In this document: positions 1-7,573 of the stretch, in pieces
How the letters are laid out: the number at the start of each line of letters is the position of its first letter
Position numbering within the stretch: the stretch's first letter is position 1
NCBI GenBank assembly: GCA_043777755.1
Contig: JAYWHK010000342.1
Coordinates: 1 to 16,075, forward strand
DNA from: CANHEE01 sp043777755
GTDB lineage: Bacteria > Bacteroidota > Bacteroidia > Chitinophagales > Saprospiraceae
Direction: 5' to 3'
DNA: 16,075 nt
Translations under genes and position numbers: made by a program
Notes under the pieces: model-generated
Database searches by the model: none
Seen by the model: the letters and a program-made list of their open reading frames with translations, nothing else
What the model was told of the DNA's origin: nothing

Positions 1-127
1 TTTTTACCACGGAGAAACAGAGGTCACGGAGGCAAAAAAATTAGCCGAAGGCTAATTTTTTTGTCACACTCTGTGTTCTCCGTTTCTCCGTGGTAAAAAA
101 TTGCAAAAGTGGTAAATAGTTACAAAA
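1..127. repeat. Dispersed palindromic repeat, copy 1
   Basis: The outer arms form an imperfect inverted repeat (TTTTTACCACGGAGAAAC on the left, GTTTCTCCGTGGTAAAAA on the right). Nested inside is a perfect hairpin, AAAAAAATTAGCC-GAA-GGCTAATTTTTTT. A further 26 bp beyond the right arm (TGCAAAAGTGGTAAATAG and onward) are also shared with copy 2 at 7372-7500, so the unit is larger than the palindrome. Copy 1 begins at the window edge, so its true left boundary is unknown. No ORF lies within it. The function is unknown; a REP-like or MITE-like element is the simplest reading. Confidence 0.85.
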
Positions 128-201
128 TTATCGACAATTGTATTTAATCGGCTTATCGCCTCATATTTTCTTTTTACCTTAAAAAATAAAAAAACCTTTG
201 T

Positions 202-615
202 ATGTACACTTTTGATACACAAGTTCGGGTTCGTTATGGCGAAACTGACCAAATGGGCTACCTTTATTATGGCAATTATGCCCTTTATTACGAAATCGGA
301 CGGGTCGAAACGATGCGTTCACTCGGGTTACGCTATAAGGATTTGGAAGAAAAAATTGGTGTGATGATGCCTGTTGTGTCGATGCAAACTCGCTATGTTC
401 GTCCTGCACATTACGACGAATTACTAACGATTCGGACGACGATTCGCCAATTACCTGAGCAATTTATCACCTTTTATGTAGAGATTTTTAATGAAAAAAA
501 TAAATTGGTCAATGGTGGTTCTGTCCGACTTTGTTTTGTAGATATGAAAACGAATAAAACGGTCATTTCACCTTCTTTTTTGACAGAACCTTTGTTGCCT
601 TTTTTTGAAAAATAA
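202..615 (+). CDS. Acyl-CoA thioesterase, 4HBT/YbgC-like hotdog fold
   Basis: The 137-residue protein has the normal length for a single-domain hotdog thioesterase. Residues 9-31 match the family signature: RVRYGETDQMGYLYYGNY followed by an alpha-helix with a conserved Glu (YYEIGRVE). Asp16 is in the position of the catalytic aspartate of 4-hydroxybenzoyl-CoA-type thioesterases. The family hydrolyses acyl-CoA thioesters in the cytosol; the substrate cannot be told from sequence. YbgC relatives often sit with tol-pal genes, but none is seen here. The ATG at 202 is chosen because the family motif begins close behind it. No clear Shine-Dalgarno is present; AACCTTTG, close to the Bacteroidota -7 box, lies 1 nt before the ATG. 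The M61-like gene starts 9 bp downstream, so the two are probably cotranscribed. Confidence 0.9.
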   Translation: MYTFDTQVRVRYGETDQMGYLYYGNYALYYEIGRVETMRSLGLRYKDLEEKIGVMMPVVSMQTRYVRPAHYDELLTIRTTIRQLPEQFITFYVEIFNEKNKLVNGGSVRLCFVDMKTNKTVISPSFLTEPLLPFFEK

Positions 616-624
616 TTTTTTACA

Positions 625-2182
625 ATGAAATATTTTTTTTACCTCTCTACCTTTTTATTATTTTTTGCTTGCAAAACAACTCAAAACATGTCAAAAACAA
701 GCGAAATTTCAAAAAAATATCGCTATTCCGTTGATTTGACCAATACCAAAGACGACGTGCTACGAGTGCATTTAGATGTACCCAAATTAGCGCAATCGAA
801 GCTCTCTTTTGTTGTGCCGAAAATAGTGCCTGGGATTTATGGTGCAATGGATTTTGGTCAGTATGTCTTTGATTTTCAAGCCTTTGATAGCAGTGGCAAT
901 TTGCTCGAAACAAAAAAATCAGATGTCAATACTTGGGAGATAAACAACGCTTATTCCCTTGCAAAAATCACCTACAATGTAAAAGACACTTGGGACGATT
1001 TTAAGAATGGCGCAAATGGTTTTTATCGTTCAGCAGGAAGTTCTTACGAAGTGGATAAAGTTTTTGTATTAAATTACAACACTTTTGTAGGTTATTTTGA
1101 AGGTTTTGAAAAAGTGCCTTTTGAAGTAAATTTTACCAAGCCAAAAGGATTTTATGGTGCTTCATTTCTCAGTCCAAAACCTATTTCTGAAAATGTAGAA
1201 CAAGTTAATGCCTTGAATTACAATGATTTAGTAGATGCACCGCTAATGTACAGTCAGCCCGATACCGCTTGGTTAAAAGTTGGAAATACCGGAGTCTTGG
1301 TTGCGCTTTATGCCAAAAATCAGGAAAAATACGCCAAACCTTTAGCAACTTTTTTAGAAAAAATATTGACCTATCAAAAAGATTATTTAGGCGGAAAAAT
1401 TACCTGTTGAAAAATACGTTTTTTTGGTTTATCATGAAAAAAACGACATAAAAGGCAATTATATTGGCGATGGTTTGGAGCATTGTCAATCAACAATTTG
1501 CCTTTTTAATTCATTTAAATTAGAAGATTTAGATGGTTTTGTAGGCGATATAGCAGCGCATGAGTTTTTTCATACGCTCACACCGCTCAACATTCATTCG
1601 GAAGAAATTCAGAACTACAATTTTCGGAATCCGACTTTTTCAAAACACCTTTGGTTTTATGAAGGCATGACAGAATATCAAACTTTCCATTCCGCAACAA
1701 AGCAAAAAGCCAAAACAATAGATGATTTGTTAGATGTAATTACGAAAAAAACGCAGGAAATGAAAAGTTTTGATGCGTCACTTTCTTTGGTGGATATGAG
1801 CAAAAATGCGATGCAACGCCAAGATCAATATTATAATTTTTACCTCAAAGGAGCATTGGTCAATCTTTGTTTGGACATAGAATTGCGAGAACACTCGATG
1901 GGTAAAATCGGTACGCAAGAACTGATGCAACAGCTCATGGCTCGTTATGGAAAAGACAAATCCTTCAAAGATGATGAATTTTTTGATGTTATTACAGAAA
2001 TGACTTTTCCCGAAATTCGTACTTTTTTCAAAGATTATGTAGAAGGAACGAAACCTTTACCGTTAAAAACCACAATGGCAAAAGTTGGTATCGAGTTCGT
2101 TCCTTCTTTACAAAAATTAGCTTTGATGAAAAATCCAAATGCAGCGCAATTACAGCTCAGAAAATGGTGGATAGGAGAATGA
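625..2182 (+). pseudogene. M61-family metallopeptidase-like lipoprotein, frameshifted
   Basis: The first frame (625-1410) begins with a lipoprotein signal (hydrophobic stretch, LFFAC, Cys16) and the beta-rich N-terminal region typical of M61 glycyl-aminopeptidase relatives. It stops at 1408-1410. The other frame continues the same protein: dropping one A from the five-A run at 1395-1399 joins GGK to LPVEKYVFLVYHE and reads on to 2182. The reconstructed protein would be 518 residues. It keeps the zinc motif HEFFH (1559-1573) and the third ligand Glu in WFYEGMTEY (Glu codon 1661-1663). Most M61 proteins I know of are longer and end with a PDZ domain; I do not see one here. The rest of the sequence has not decayed, so the break is recent, a sequencing error, or, least likely, a programmed frameshift. 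Downstream of the thioesterase by 9 bp. Confidence 0.8.
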
Positions 2183-2187
2183 TTTTT

Positions 2188-2257
2188 CTATATTTTCACT
2201 ATTCCTTCAATTACTTCCAAAAAAAATGGGTTTCCAAGTAAAAAATATAGCTTTTTT
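2188..2257 (+). terminator. Possible terminator after the M61-like gene
   Basis: CTATATTTT (2188-2196) can pair with AAAATATAG (2242-2250), and TTACTT (2211-2216) with AAGTAA (2236-2241). The distal arm is followed directly by CTTTTTT. The stem is AT-rich and the loop large, so this is weaker than the other hairpins in the window. Confidence 0.35.
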
Positions 2258-2270
2258 CATAAAAAAACCT

Positions 2271-2278
2271 TACCTTTG
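2271..2278 (+). promoter_or_regulatory. Bacteroidota -7 promoter element upstream of leuS
   Basis: TACCTTTG is an exact match to TAnnTTTG. It lies 83 nt before the leuS ATG. No convincing -33 TTTG stands at the expected 19-22 nt upstream, so only the -7 half is supported. Confidence 0.5.
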
Positions 2279-2361
2279 CACCATTTTTCAAAGAAATCTT
2301 TTATTTAGAATGTAGTTTGAACTTTTACATTTTAAAATTTGATTTTAAAATTTTGACTTTT

Positions 2362-5238
2362 ATGGAATACAATCCACGGAATATTGAGCAAAAATGGAAT
2401 GAGTATTGGGAGAAAAACGATACTTATAAGGTGAAAAATGGCGGAGATAAGCCAAAATTTTACGTTTTGGATATGTTTCCATATCCGTCGGGTGCTGGTT
2501 TGCACGTAGGGCATCCGTTGGGTTACATCGCTTCGGATATTTTTTCCCGTTATAAAAAATTAAAAGGTTTTAATGTTTTGCATCCGATGGGCTTTGACAG
2601 CTTCGGATTGCCCGCAGAACAGTATGCGATTCAGACAGGTCAGCATCCAGCTGTTACGACTGAAACAAACATTGCTACATATATAAAACAGTTGAAAAAA
2701 ATTGGTTTCAGTTACGATTGGAGCCGTGAAGTTCGCACATCTGAGCCAAACTATTACAAATGGACGCAGTGGATTTTCATGCAATTGTTTAATCATTATT
2801 ATGATAAAAATGCCAATAAAGCGTTGGCTATCAGCGATTTAACAAGTATTTTTTCAAAAGAAGGAAATAAAAATGTCCAAGCAGTTTGTGACGAAGATAC
2901 ACCAATTTTCACTACAGCAGAATGGAATGAAATGAACGAAGAAGCACAGCAAATGATGCTCTTAAAATACCGTTTGACCTATCCTAACGAAAGCATGGTT
3001 AATTTTTGCCCAGCGTTAGGAATGGTTTTGGCAAATGACGAAATCAAAGATGGTGTTTCGGAGCGTGGCGGTTATCCTGTCGTTCAGAAGCGCATGAAAC
3101 AGTGGTCTATGCGCATCACAGCGTATGCAGATAGGTTGATTGACGGGTTAAACGAGGTTGATTGGTCGGATTCTTTGAAGGAACAGCAACGCAATTGGAT
3201 AGGAAGGTCGCAAGGGGCAAGTGTGAAATTCTCCTCCCTAAATCCCTCCGAAGGAGGGACTTCTAACGTAGAGGCAGTAGCACAAGGTTTAGATCCAGAA
3301 GAAGATTTGTTAAATAGCCAAAATATTAATTCAACCTCGAATCAAAAAGTCCTCCCATCAGGGGAGGATTTAGGTGGGGCTGTTATCGAAGTTTTCACTA
3401 CCCGTGTAGATACCATTTATGGTGTATCATTTATGGTACTTGCGCCAGAGCACGAATTGGTAGCGAGCTTGACAACAGCAGCACAAAAAGAAGAAGTAGA
3501 AGCCTATCAAAAATGGGCGGCATCTCGTTCTGAGATTGATAGAATGTCGGAAGCAAAAACGGTAAGTGGCGCATTTACAGGGAGTTATGTCATAAATCCT
3601 TTTAATGAAGAAAAAGTACCGATTTATATTGCTGATTATGTTTTGGCAAATTATGGAACGGGTGCGGTGATGGGCGTTCCTTCGGGCGACCAACGAGATT
3701 GGAATTTTGCAACGCATTTTGGCTTGCCGATTGTGCCGATTTTAGATGCTCAAAAAGACATTGACCAACAAGCAGACGCTACAAAAGAAGGTAAATACAT
3801 CAATTCTGGTATCATCAATGGTCTGAATTACAAGGAAGCTACGGCTACTCTAACGGCTTGGTTGGAAGAGCGTGGTTTGGGGAAAGGAAAAATTCAATAC
3901 CGTTTGAGAAATGCCGTTTTCAGTCGTCAGCGTTATTGGGGCGAACCAGTTCCTGCTTTTTTCAAAGGAGATATTCCTTATCTGATTCAAGAAAGTGAAT
4001 TGCCTTTGGTATTGCCTGAGGTAGATAAATATTTGCCAACCGAAACGGGCGAACCACCTTTGGGCAGAGCAAAAGACTGGAAATACGAACGCTCGACAAT
4101 GCCAGGTTGGGCGGGTTCTTCTTGGTATTGGTACCGTTATATGGACGCTCAAAACGAGAACGAATTTGCTTCAAAAGAAGCGATTGACTATTGGAAAGCG
4201 GTAGATTTGTATGTTGGCGGAACAGAACACGCTACGGGTCACTTGTTGTACAGTCGTTTTTGGAATCACTTTTTATATGATTTGGGAAAAGTGCCAGAAC
4301 GTGAATTTGCAAAAAAATTAGTGAATCAAGGTATGATTCAAGGTCGTTCTTTGTTTTTATTGCTAAAATCAGGACGTAGATTTCATGTAAATGTGAGTTT
4401 GATAGATGAAAAAGACAGACTTTTTCAAAGTGTTTATAATAAAATGATTGAAAGTGACAATCGTTTTGATGGAATTGACGGTGAAAATGATATTCCTTGG
4501 TTGCAAGATGAAAATGGGAAAAACTACGTAACTTGTAAGGCAGAAGTTGAAAAAATGTCAAAAAGTAAGTTCAACGTTGTGAATCCTGACGATATGGTGG
4601 ACAAATACGGTGCAGATTGTTTCCGTATGTATGAAATGTTTTTAGGTCCAATTGAACAAGCAAAACCTTGGGATACGAATGGAATTAGTGGTGTAGCTGG
4701 CTTTTTGAGAAAATTGTGGAGTCTTTTTTACAATGTTGAAAAAGGAATAACGATTGTTTCGGAAGAAGAACCGACAAAGGACGAACTCAAAGCATTACAC
4801 CAATGTATCAAAGATGTAACAGGTGATATTGAACGTTTTTCTTTGAACACTTGCGTATCAAATTTTATGAAATGTGTCAATGAACTAAAAAAATTAAATT
4901 GTTCTAAACGATTGATTTTGAATGACTTATCTATTTTGATAGCACCATTTGCACCTTACGTAGCCGAGGAGCTTTGGGCAACTTTGGGCAATGAACCAAG
5001 CGTTCATCACCAATCTTATCCAATCGCAAACAATGATTATTTGGTGTCTGATACCGTTTCTTATCCGATTGCCATCAATGGAAAAACCCGTGACGTAGTA
5101 GATTTTGCAGCCGATGCAACGCAAGCAGACATTGAAGCCTACGTACTTTCTAATGAAAAATTACTAAAACATTTGGAAGGAAAAACGCCTAAAAAAATCA
5201 TTTTTGTAAAAGGTAGAATGGTGAATGTGGTGATATAG
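2362..5238 (+). CDS. leuS: Leucyl-tRNA synthetase
   Basis: Class I aminoacyl-tRNA synthetase that charges tRNA-Leu in the cytosol. The 958-residue protein has the HIGH-type motif HVGH (residues 48-51) after PYPSGAGL, the CP1 editing domain (FTTRVDT near 345 and GTGAVMGVPSGDQRD near 432-446, keeping the editing Asp), WAGSSWYWYRYMD, and KMSKS (731-735) before the anticodon-binding helices. The ATG at 2362 is preferred over an in-frame TTG at 2317 because homology starts at EYNPRNIEQKW. Residues 291-340 are odd. They lie where other LeuRSs have a short link (GASVKF to IEVFTTR), are encoded by a palindromic repeat described separately, and read as a 50-codon in-frame insertion. All catalytic motifs are intact, so the enzyme is expected to be functional. 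Confidence 0.97.
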   Translation: MEYNPRNIEQKWNEYWEKNDTYKVKNGGDKPKFYVLDMFPYPSGAGLHVGHPLGYIASDIFSRYKKLKGFNVLHPMGFDSFGLPAEQYAIQTGQHPAVTTETNIATYIKQLKKIGFSYDWSREVRTSEPNYYKWTQWIFMQLFNHYYDKNANKALAISDLTSIFSKEGNKNVQAVCDEDTPIFTTAEWNEMNEEAQQMMLLKYRLTYPNESMVNFCPALGMVLANDEIKDGVSERGGYPVVQKRMKQWSMRITAYADRLIDGLNEVDWSDSLKEQQRNWIGRSQGASVKFSSLNPSEGGTSNVEAVAQGLDPEEDLLNSQNINSTSNQKVLPSGEDLGGAVIEVFTTRVDTIYGVSFMVLAPEHELVASLTTAAQKEEVEAYQKWAASRSEIDRMSEAKTVSGAFTGSYVINPFNEEKVPIYIADYVLANYGTGAVMGVPSGDQRDWNFATHFGLPIVPILDAQKDIDQQADATKEGKYINSGIINGLNYKEATATLTAWLEERGLGKGKIQYRLRNAVFSRQRYWGEPVPAFFKGDIPYLIQESELPLVLPEVDKYLPTETGEPPLGRAKDWKYERSTMPGWAGSSWYWYRYMDAQNENEFASKEAIDYWKAVDLYVGGTEHATGHLLYSRFWNHFLYDLGKVPEREFAKKLVNQGMIQGRSLFLLLKSGRRFHVNVSLIDEKDRLFQSVYNKMIESDNRFDGIDGENDIPWLQDENGKNYVTCKAEVEKMSKSKFNVVNPDDMVDKYGADCFRMYEMFLGPIEQAKPWDTNGISGVAGFLRKLWSLFYNVEKGITIVSEEEPTKDELKALHQCIKDVTGDIERFSLNTCVSNFMKCVNELKKLNCSKRLILNDLSILIAPFAPYVAEELWATLGNEPSVHHQSYPIANNDYLVSDTVSYPIAINGKTRDVVDFAADATQADIEAYVLSNEKLLKHLEGKTPKKIIFVKGRMVNVVI
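3231..3382. repeat. Palindromic repeat element inserted in frame in leuS
   Basis: The left end (3231-3264) contains CTCCCTAAATCCCTCC-GAA-GGAGGG and the right end (3345-3382) contains CCTCCC-ATCA-GGGGAGGATTTAGGTGGGG. Each end forms its own hairpin, and the two are inverted repeats of each other (compare CCTCCCTAAATCCCTCC with CCACCTAAATCCTCCCC). About 80 bp of unrelated sequence lies between. The span is close to 150 bp, so the leuS frame is kept. Its boundaries are judged from where LeuRS homology resumes. I recall similar CTCCCTAAATCCC palindromes scattered through Bacteroidota genomes, but cannot verify this here. Confidence 0.75.
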
Positions 5239-5250
5239 GCAGAATAGATT

Positions 5251-5313
5251 ATAAAACCTACAAAAAGCGGCATATTTTCACAAAGAAAATATGCCGCTTT
5301 TTGTAGGTTTTAT
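5251..5313. terminator. Perfect 29-bp hairpin between leuS and hscA
   Basis: Arms 5251-5279 and 5285-5313 are perfectly complementary over 29 bp with a 5-nt loop (ACAAA). The core is AAAAAGCGGCATATTTTC, and T-rich sequence follows on both strands. It starts 12 bp after the leuS stop, and leuS and hscA converge here, so it likely acts as a bidirectional terminator. The stem is far longer than an ordinary intrinsic terminator needs. Confidence 0.75.
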
Positions 5314-5360
5314 TTTTCCGTAGCGTTGGCATTAATGCCAACGCTACGGAAAAATAAAAC
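5307..5360. terminator. Perfect 54-nt palindrome, likely hscA terminator
   Basis: This is a perfect palindrome with 27-nt arms and no unpaired loop bases, centred on GGCATTAATGCC and containing CCGTAGCGTTGGC and its complement. It ends 1 nt before the hscA stop codon and is followed on the minus strand by T-rich sequence. It shares GTTTTAT (5307-5313) with the right arm of the upstream 29-bp hairpin, so the two full structures compete for those bases. Could also be a dispersed REP-like repeat reused as terminator. Confidence 0.65.
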
Positions 5361-5361
5361 A

Positions 5362-7215
5362 TTACACCACCGCTTTCCCCTTTATCGCCAAACCAATATT
5401 GTGATCCAACGCACGATGCGCCAAAGGCGTACTGAACTCATTTAAATTTTGCATTTCCTTGTTAATCAAGTCTTTATCTTCGCCAGCGACAGAGATTCGG
5501 AGTTGGTCAAGGTGTTTTTTGAGTGTTAAAATTTCATCTTCGGACAAAATCGTTTCGTTTTGTTTGATGAATTTTTCAGAAGACAAAAGGATATTATTTG
5601 CCTCGTTTCGAGCTTCGATGAGTGCTTTGTTGTGTTGATCGCTTTTGGCATTGAGCAAACTATCCATCAACATTCTGCCCATATCTTCTTCGCTGATGCC
5701 GTAAGTTGCCTTGATTTCGATGGCGGTTTCAACATTTGAGCGCAATTCTTTTGCTTTTACTTTCAAAATTCCGTCAGCATTCAAAATAAAGTGAATGTCA
5801 ATCTTTGGCAAACCAGCAGGCATAGGCGGAATGTCTTTTAAGATAAATTCGCCTAATTTTCGGTTATGTTCCACCAAATCTCGTTCACCTTGATAAACCG
5901 CAATTTTTAAGTTCTTTTGTCCGTCCACCGAAGTTGTGTATTGACGACCTGCTCGGATCGGAATCTTAGAATTTCGAGGAATAATCACGTCCATCAAACC
6001 GCCAACCGTTTCGATGCCCAAAGACAAAGGCGTAATGTCTATCAACAACAAATCTTTTTGATTTCCTGCCAAAATATCAGCTTGAATCGCTGCACCAAGT
6101 GCTACGACTTCATCAGGATTAAGGTCATCATATACTTTTTTTCCAAAAAATTGACTCACACTTTCTTTTACAAAAGGAACTCTCGTTGAGCCACCAACCA
6201 TCACAATATGGTCTATTTTGTCAATGCTCAAATCAGCATCTTTCAAGGCATTTTTACAACAATCAATTGTTTTTTGAACCAGCTTTTCAATTGTTTTTTC
6301 AAATTCATTTTTTGTTATAGTACATTGATAATCAGCAATTTGTCCAATATAAATATCATTAAATGAAAGGTGTTTTTTTGCACGTTCCGCTTCCAAACGC
6401 AAGGCTTGTGCCAACGATGTATCCGCACGCAACGCTACCCTATCAATATTGTTTTTTTCTATAAAAAAATTCATAATGGCATGGTCAAAATCGTCGCCAC
6501 CAAGAAATGTATCGCCATTTGTAGAGAGGACTTCAAAGACCCCGTCTTGAATTTGTAAAATGGAAATATCAAAAGTCCCACCACCCAAATCATAGACCGC
6601 AATGGTACTCGTTTCGGCATCTAACTTATCAATACCATACGCCAAACTCGCTGCCGTTGGCTCATTTACAATGCGCAAAACATCAAGTCCAGCCAATTTT
6701 CCAGCGTCACGAGTTGCCTGGCGTTGGGCATCGTTGAAGTAGGCTGGAACAGTAATTACCGCCTTGCTAATCACTTGTCCAAGGTGAATTTCGGCACGTT
6801 CTTTCAGTTCTGTCAAAATCAAAGCCGACAACTCTATAGGCGAATAAAAGGTATCTTTTACCCGAATTTTGACCAAACTATCCGTGTCTTCATCAATGAT
6901 TTGGTAGCCAAAATACTGCTCAGATTGCTGAACATCTTTGTAAGATTTCCCCATCAATCTTTTCACGGAATAAATCGTATTCGCAGGCTCGCTGATGAGC
7001 TTTTCTTTAGCCGCATCTCCAACTACAACTTGCTGATTCTGAGCAAAATGCACCACTGAAGGCACTAAGGAATGTTTGCCTGATTGGTCTTTTATGGCAA
7101 TGGCTACGCCATCTTTTATATACGCAACCAATGAATTGGTCGTTCCTAAATCAATGCCAACGATTACTTCGTTTTCTCGCTTGACATCACCTGTTTTTAA
7201 ATTAATTGAAATCAT
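5362..7215 (-). CDS. hscA: HscA-like Hsp70 chaperone for Fe-S cluster assembly
   Basis: Hsp70 ATPase. The N-terminal nucleotide-binding domain shows the phosphate loop GIDLGTTNS (residues 20-28), VPAYFNDAQRQATRDAG, NEPTAASLAYG, YDLGGGTFDIS and GGSTRVPFV. A substrate-binding domain follows (LLLIDITPLSLGIETVGG). Several features favour HscA over DnaK: length of 617 residues (E. coli HscA is 616), IQADILAGN, IPRNSKIPI, and a short C-terminus ending in a HRALDHNIGLAIKGKAV-type tail rather than the long acidic DnaK tail. In the known Isc system HscA with HscB acts on scaffold IscU; none of those genes is in this window. The ATG at 7215 is chosen over one at 7263: the extra 16 residues are not Hsp70-like, and a promoter-like motif lies between the two. 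Faces leuS tail to tail. Confidence 0.9.
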   Translation of the reverse strand: MISINLKTGDVKRENEVIVGIDLGTTNSLVAYIKDGVAIAIKDQSGKHSLVPSVVHFAQNQQVVVGDAAKEKLISEPANTIYSVKRLMGKSYKDVQQSEQYFGYQIIDEDTDSLVKIRVKDTFYSPIELSALILTELKERAEIHLGQVISKAVITVPAYFNDAQRQATRDAGKLAGLDVLRIVNEPTAASLAYGIDKLDAETSTIAVYDLGGGTFDISILQIQDGVFEVLSTNGDTFLGGDDFDHAIMNFFIEKNNIDRVALRADTSLAQALRLEAERAKKHLSFNDIYIGQIADYQCTITKNEFEKTIEKLVQKTIDCCKNALKDADLSIDKIDHIVMVGGSTRVPFVKESVSQFFGKKVYDDLNPDEVVALGAAIQADILAGNQKDLLLIDITPLSLGIETVGGLMDVIIPRNSKIPIRAGRQYTTSVDGQKNLKIAVYQGERDLVEHNRKLGEFILKDIPPMPAGLPKIDIHFILNADGILKVKAKELRSNVETAIEIKATYGISEEDMGRMLMDSLLNAKSDQHNKALIEARNEANNILLSSEKFIKQNETILSEDEILTLKKHLDQLRISVAGEDKDLINKEMQNLNEFSTPLAHRALDHNIGLAIKGKAVV

Positions 7216-7219
7216 AGTA

Positions 7220-7253
7220 CAAAGGTCGAAAAAAAGAAGTAAATATTGCCAAA
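7220..7253 (-). promoter_or_regulatory. Putative hscA promoter
   Basis: On the minus strand GACCTTTG (7227-7220) matches TAnnTTTG in all but the first base. A TTTG (7253-7250) lies 22 nt upstream of it in the -33 position. The -7 box ends 4 nt before the ATG at 7215, so the mRNA would have almost no leader. Confidence 0.45.
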
Positions 7254-7371
7254 AATTTGTCATTTTTTAGCAATTTGACTGAAATTGTGAATGCAGCCAA
7301 CTCCAACCCATCGTTTTATCTGAAAAAATAGGTGACTGTTTAGCGTCGAAAAAAAAATTGAAGATTTTTTA

Positions 7372-7500
7372 TTTTTACCACGGAGAAACAGAGGTCACGG
7401 AGGCAAAAAAATTAGCCTTCGGCTAATTTTTTTGTCAAAGCTCTGTGTTCTCCGTTTCTCCGTGGTAAAAAGACTGCAAAAGTGGTAAATAGTTACAAAA
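7372..7500. repeat. Dispersed palindromic repeat, copy 2
   Basis: Nearly identical to 1-127 and in the same orientation, including the 26 bp beyond the right arm. Differences are a few bases near 7437-7440 and 7471-7473 and the innermost three bases of the nested hairpin: GCC-TTC-GGC here, GCC-GAA-GGC in copy 1. It lies in the 358-bp gap between the divergent hscA and 953-residue-protein genes. No coding sequence is seen in it. Confidence 0.9.
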
Positions 7501-7561
7501 ATAAAATAAAAAGATTGTTTGGGCTAAAATAATTCTATTTTTTTCTGACAAAAAAAATCCT

Positions 7562-7569
7562 TATCTTTG
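7562..7569 (+). promoter_or_regulatory. Bacteroidota -7 promoter element
   Basis: TATCTTTG is an exact match to TAnnTTTG, only 4 nt before the ATG at 7574. Transcription starting about 3-8 nt downstream would give a leaderless or nearly leaderless mRNA. No good -33 TTTG is seen at normal spacing. Confidence 0.5.
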
Positions 7570-7573
7570 CAGC

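Noticed and set aside
1395..1426. Programmed ribosomal frameshift in the M61-like gene
   Set aside because: No Shine-Dalgarno-like stimulator or typical slippery heptamer is visible, and the family is not known for recoding. A mutation or read error is simpler.
2317..2361. Upstream TTG start for leuS adding 15 residues
   Set aside because: The added residues come from AT-rich repeated leader sequence and have no LeuRS similarity; the ATG at 2362 is directly followed by conserved sequence.
5362..7215. Calling the Hsp70 gene dnaK
   Set aside because: Length, the IQADILAGN and IPRNSKIPI segments and the short C-terminus fit HscA better, and there is no dnaJ or grpE beside it.
1..7500. CRISPR-like repetition
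   Set aside because: Only two copies 7.4 kb apart, with no spacers and no cas genes.
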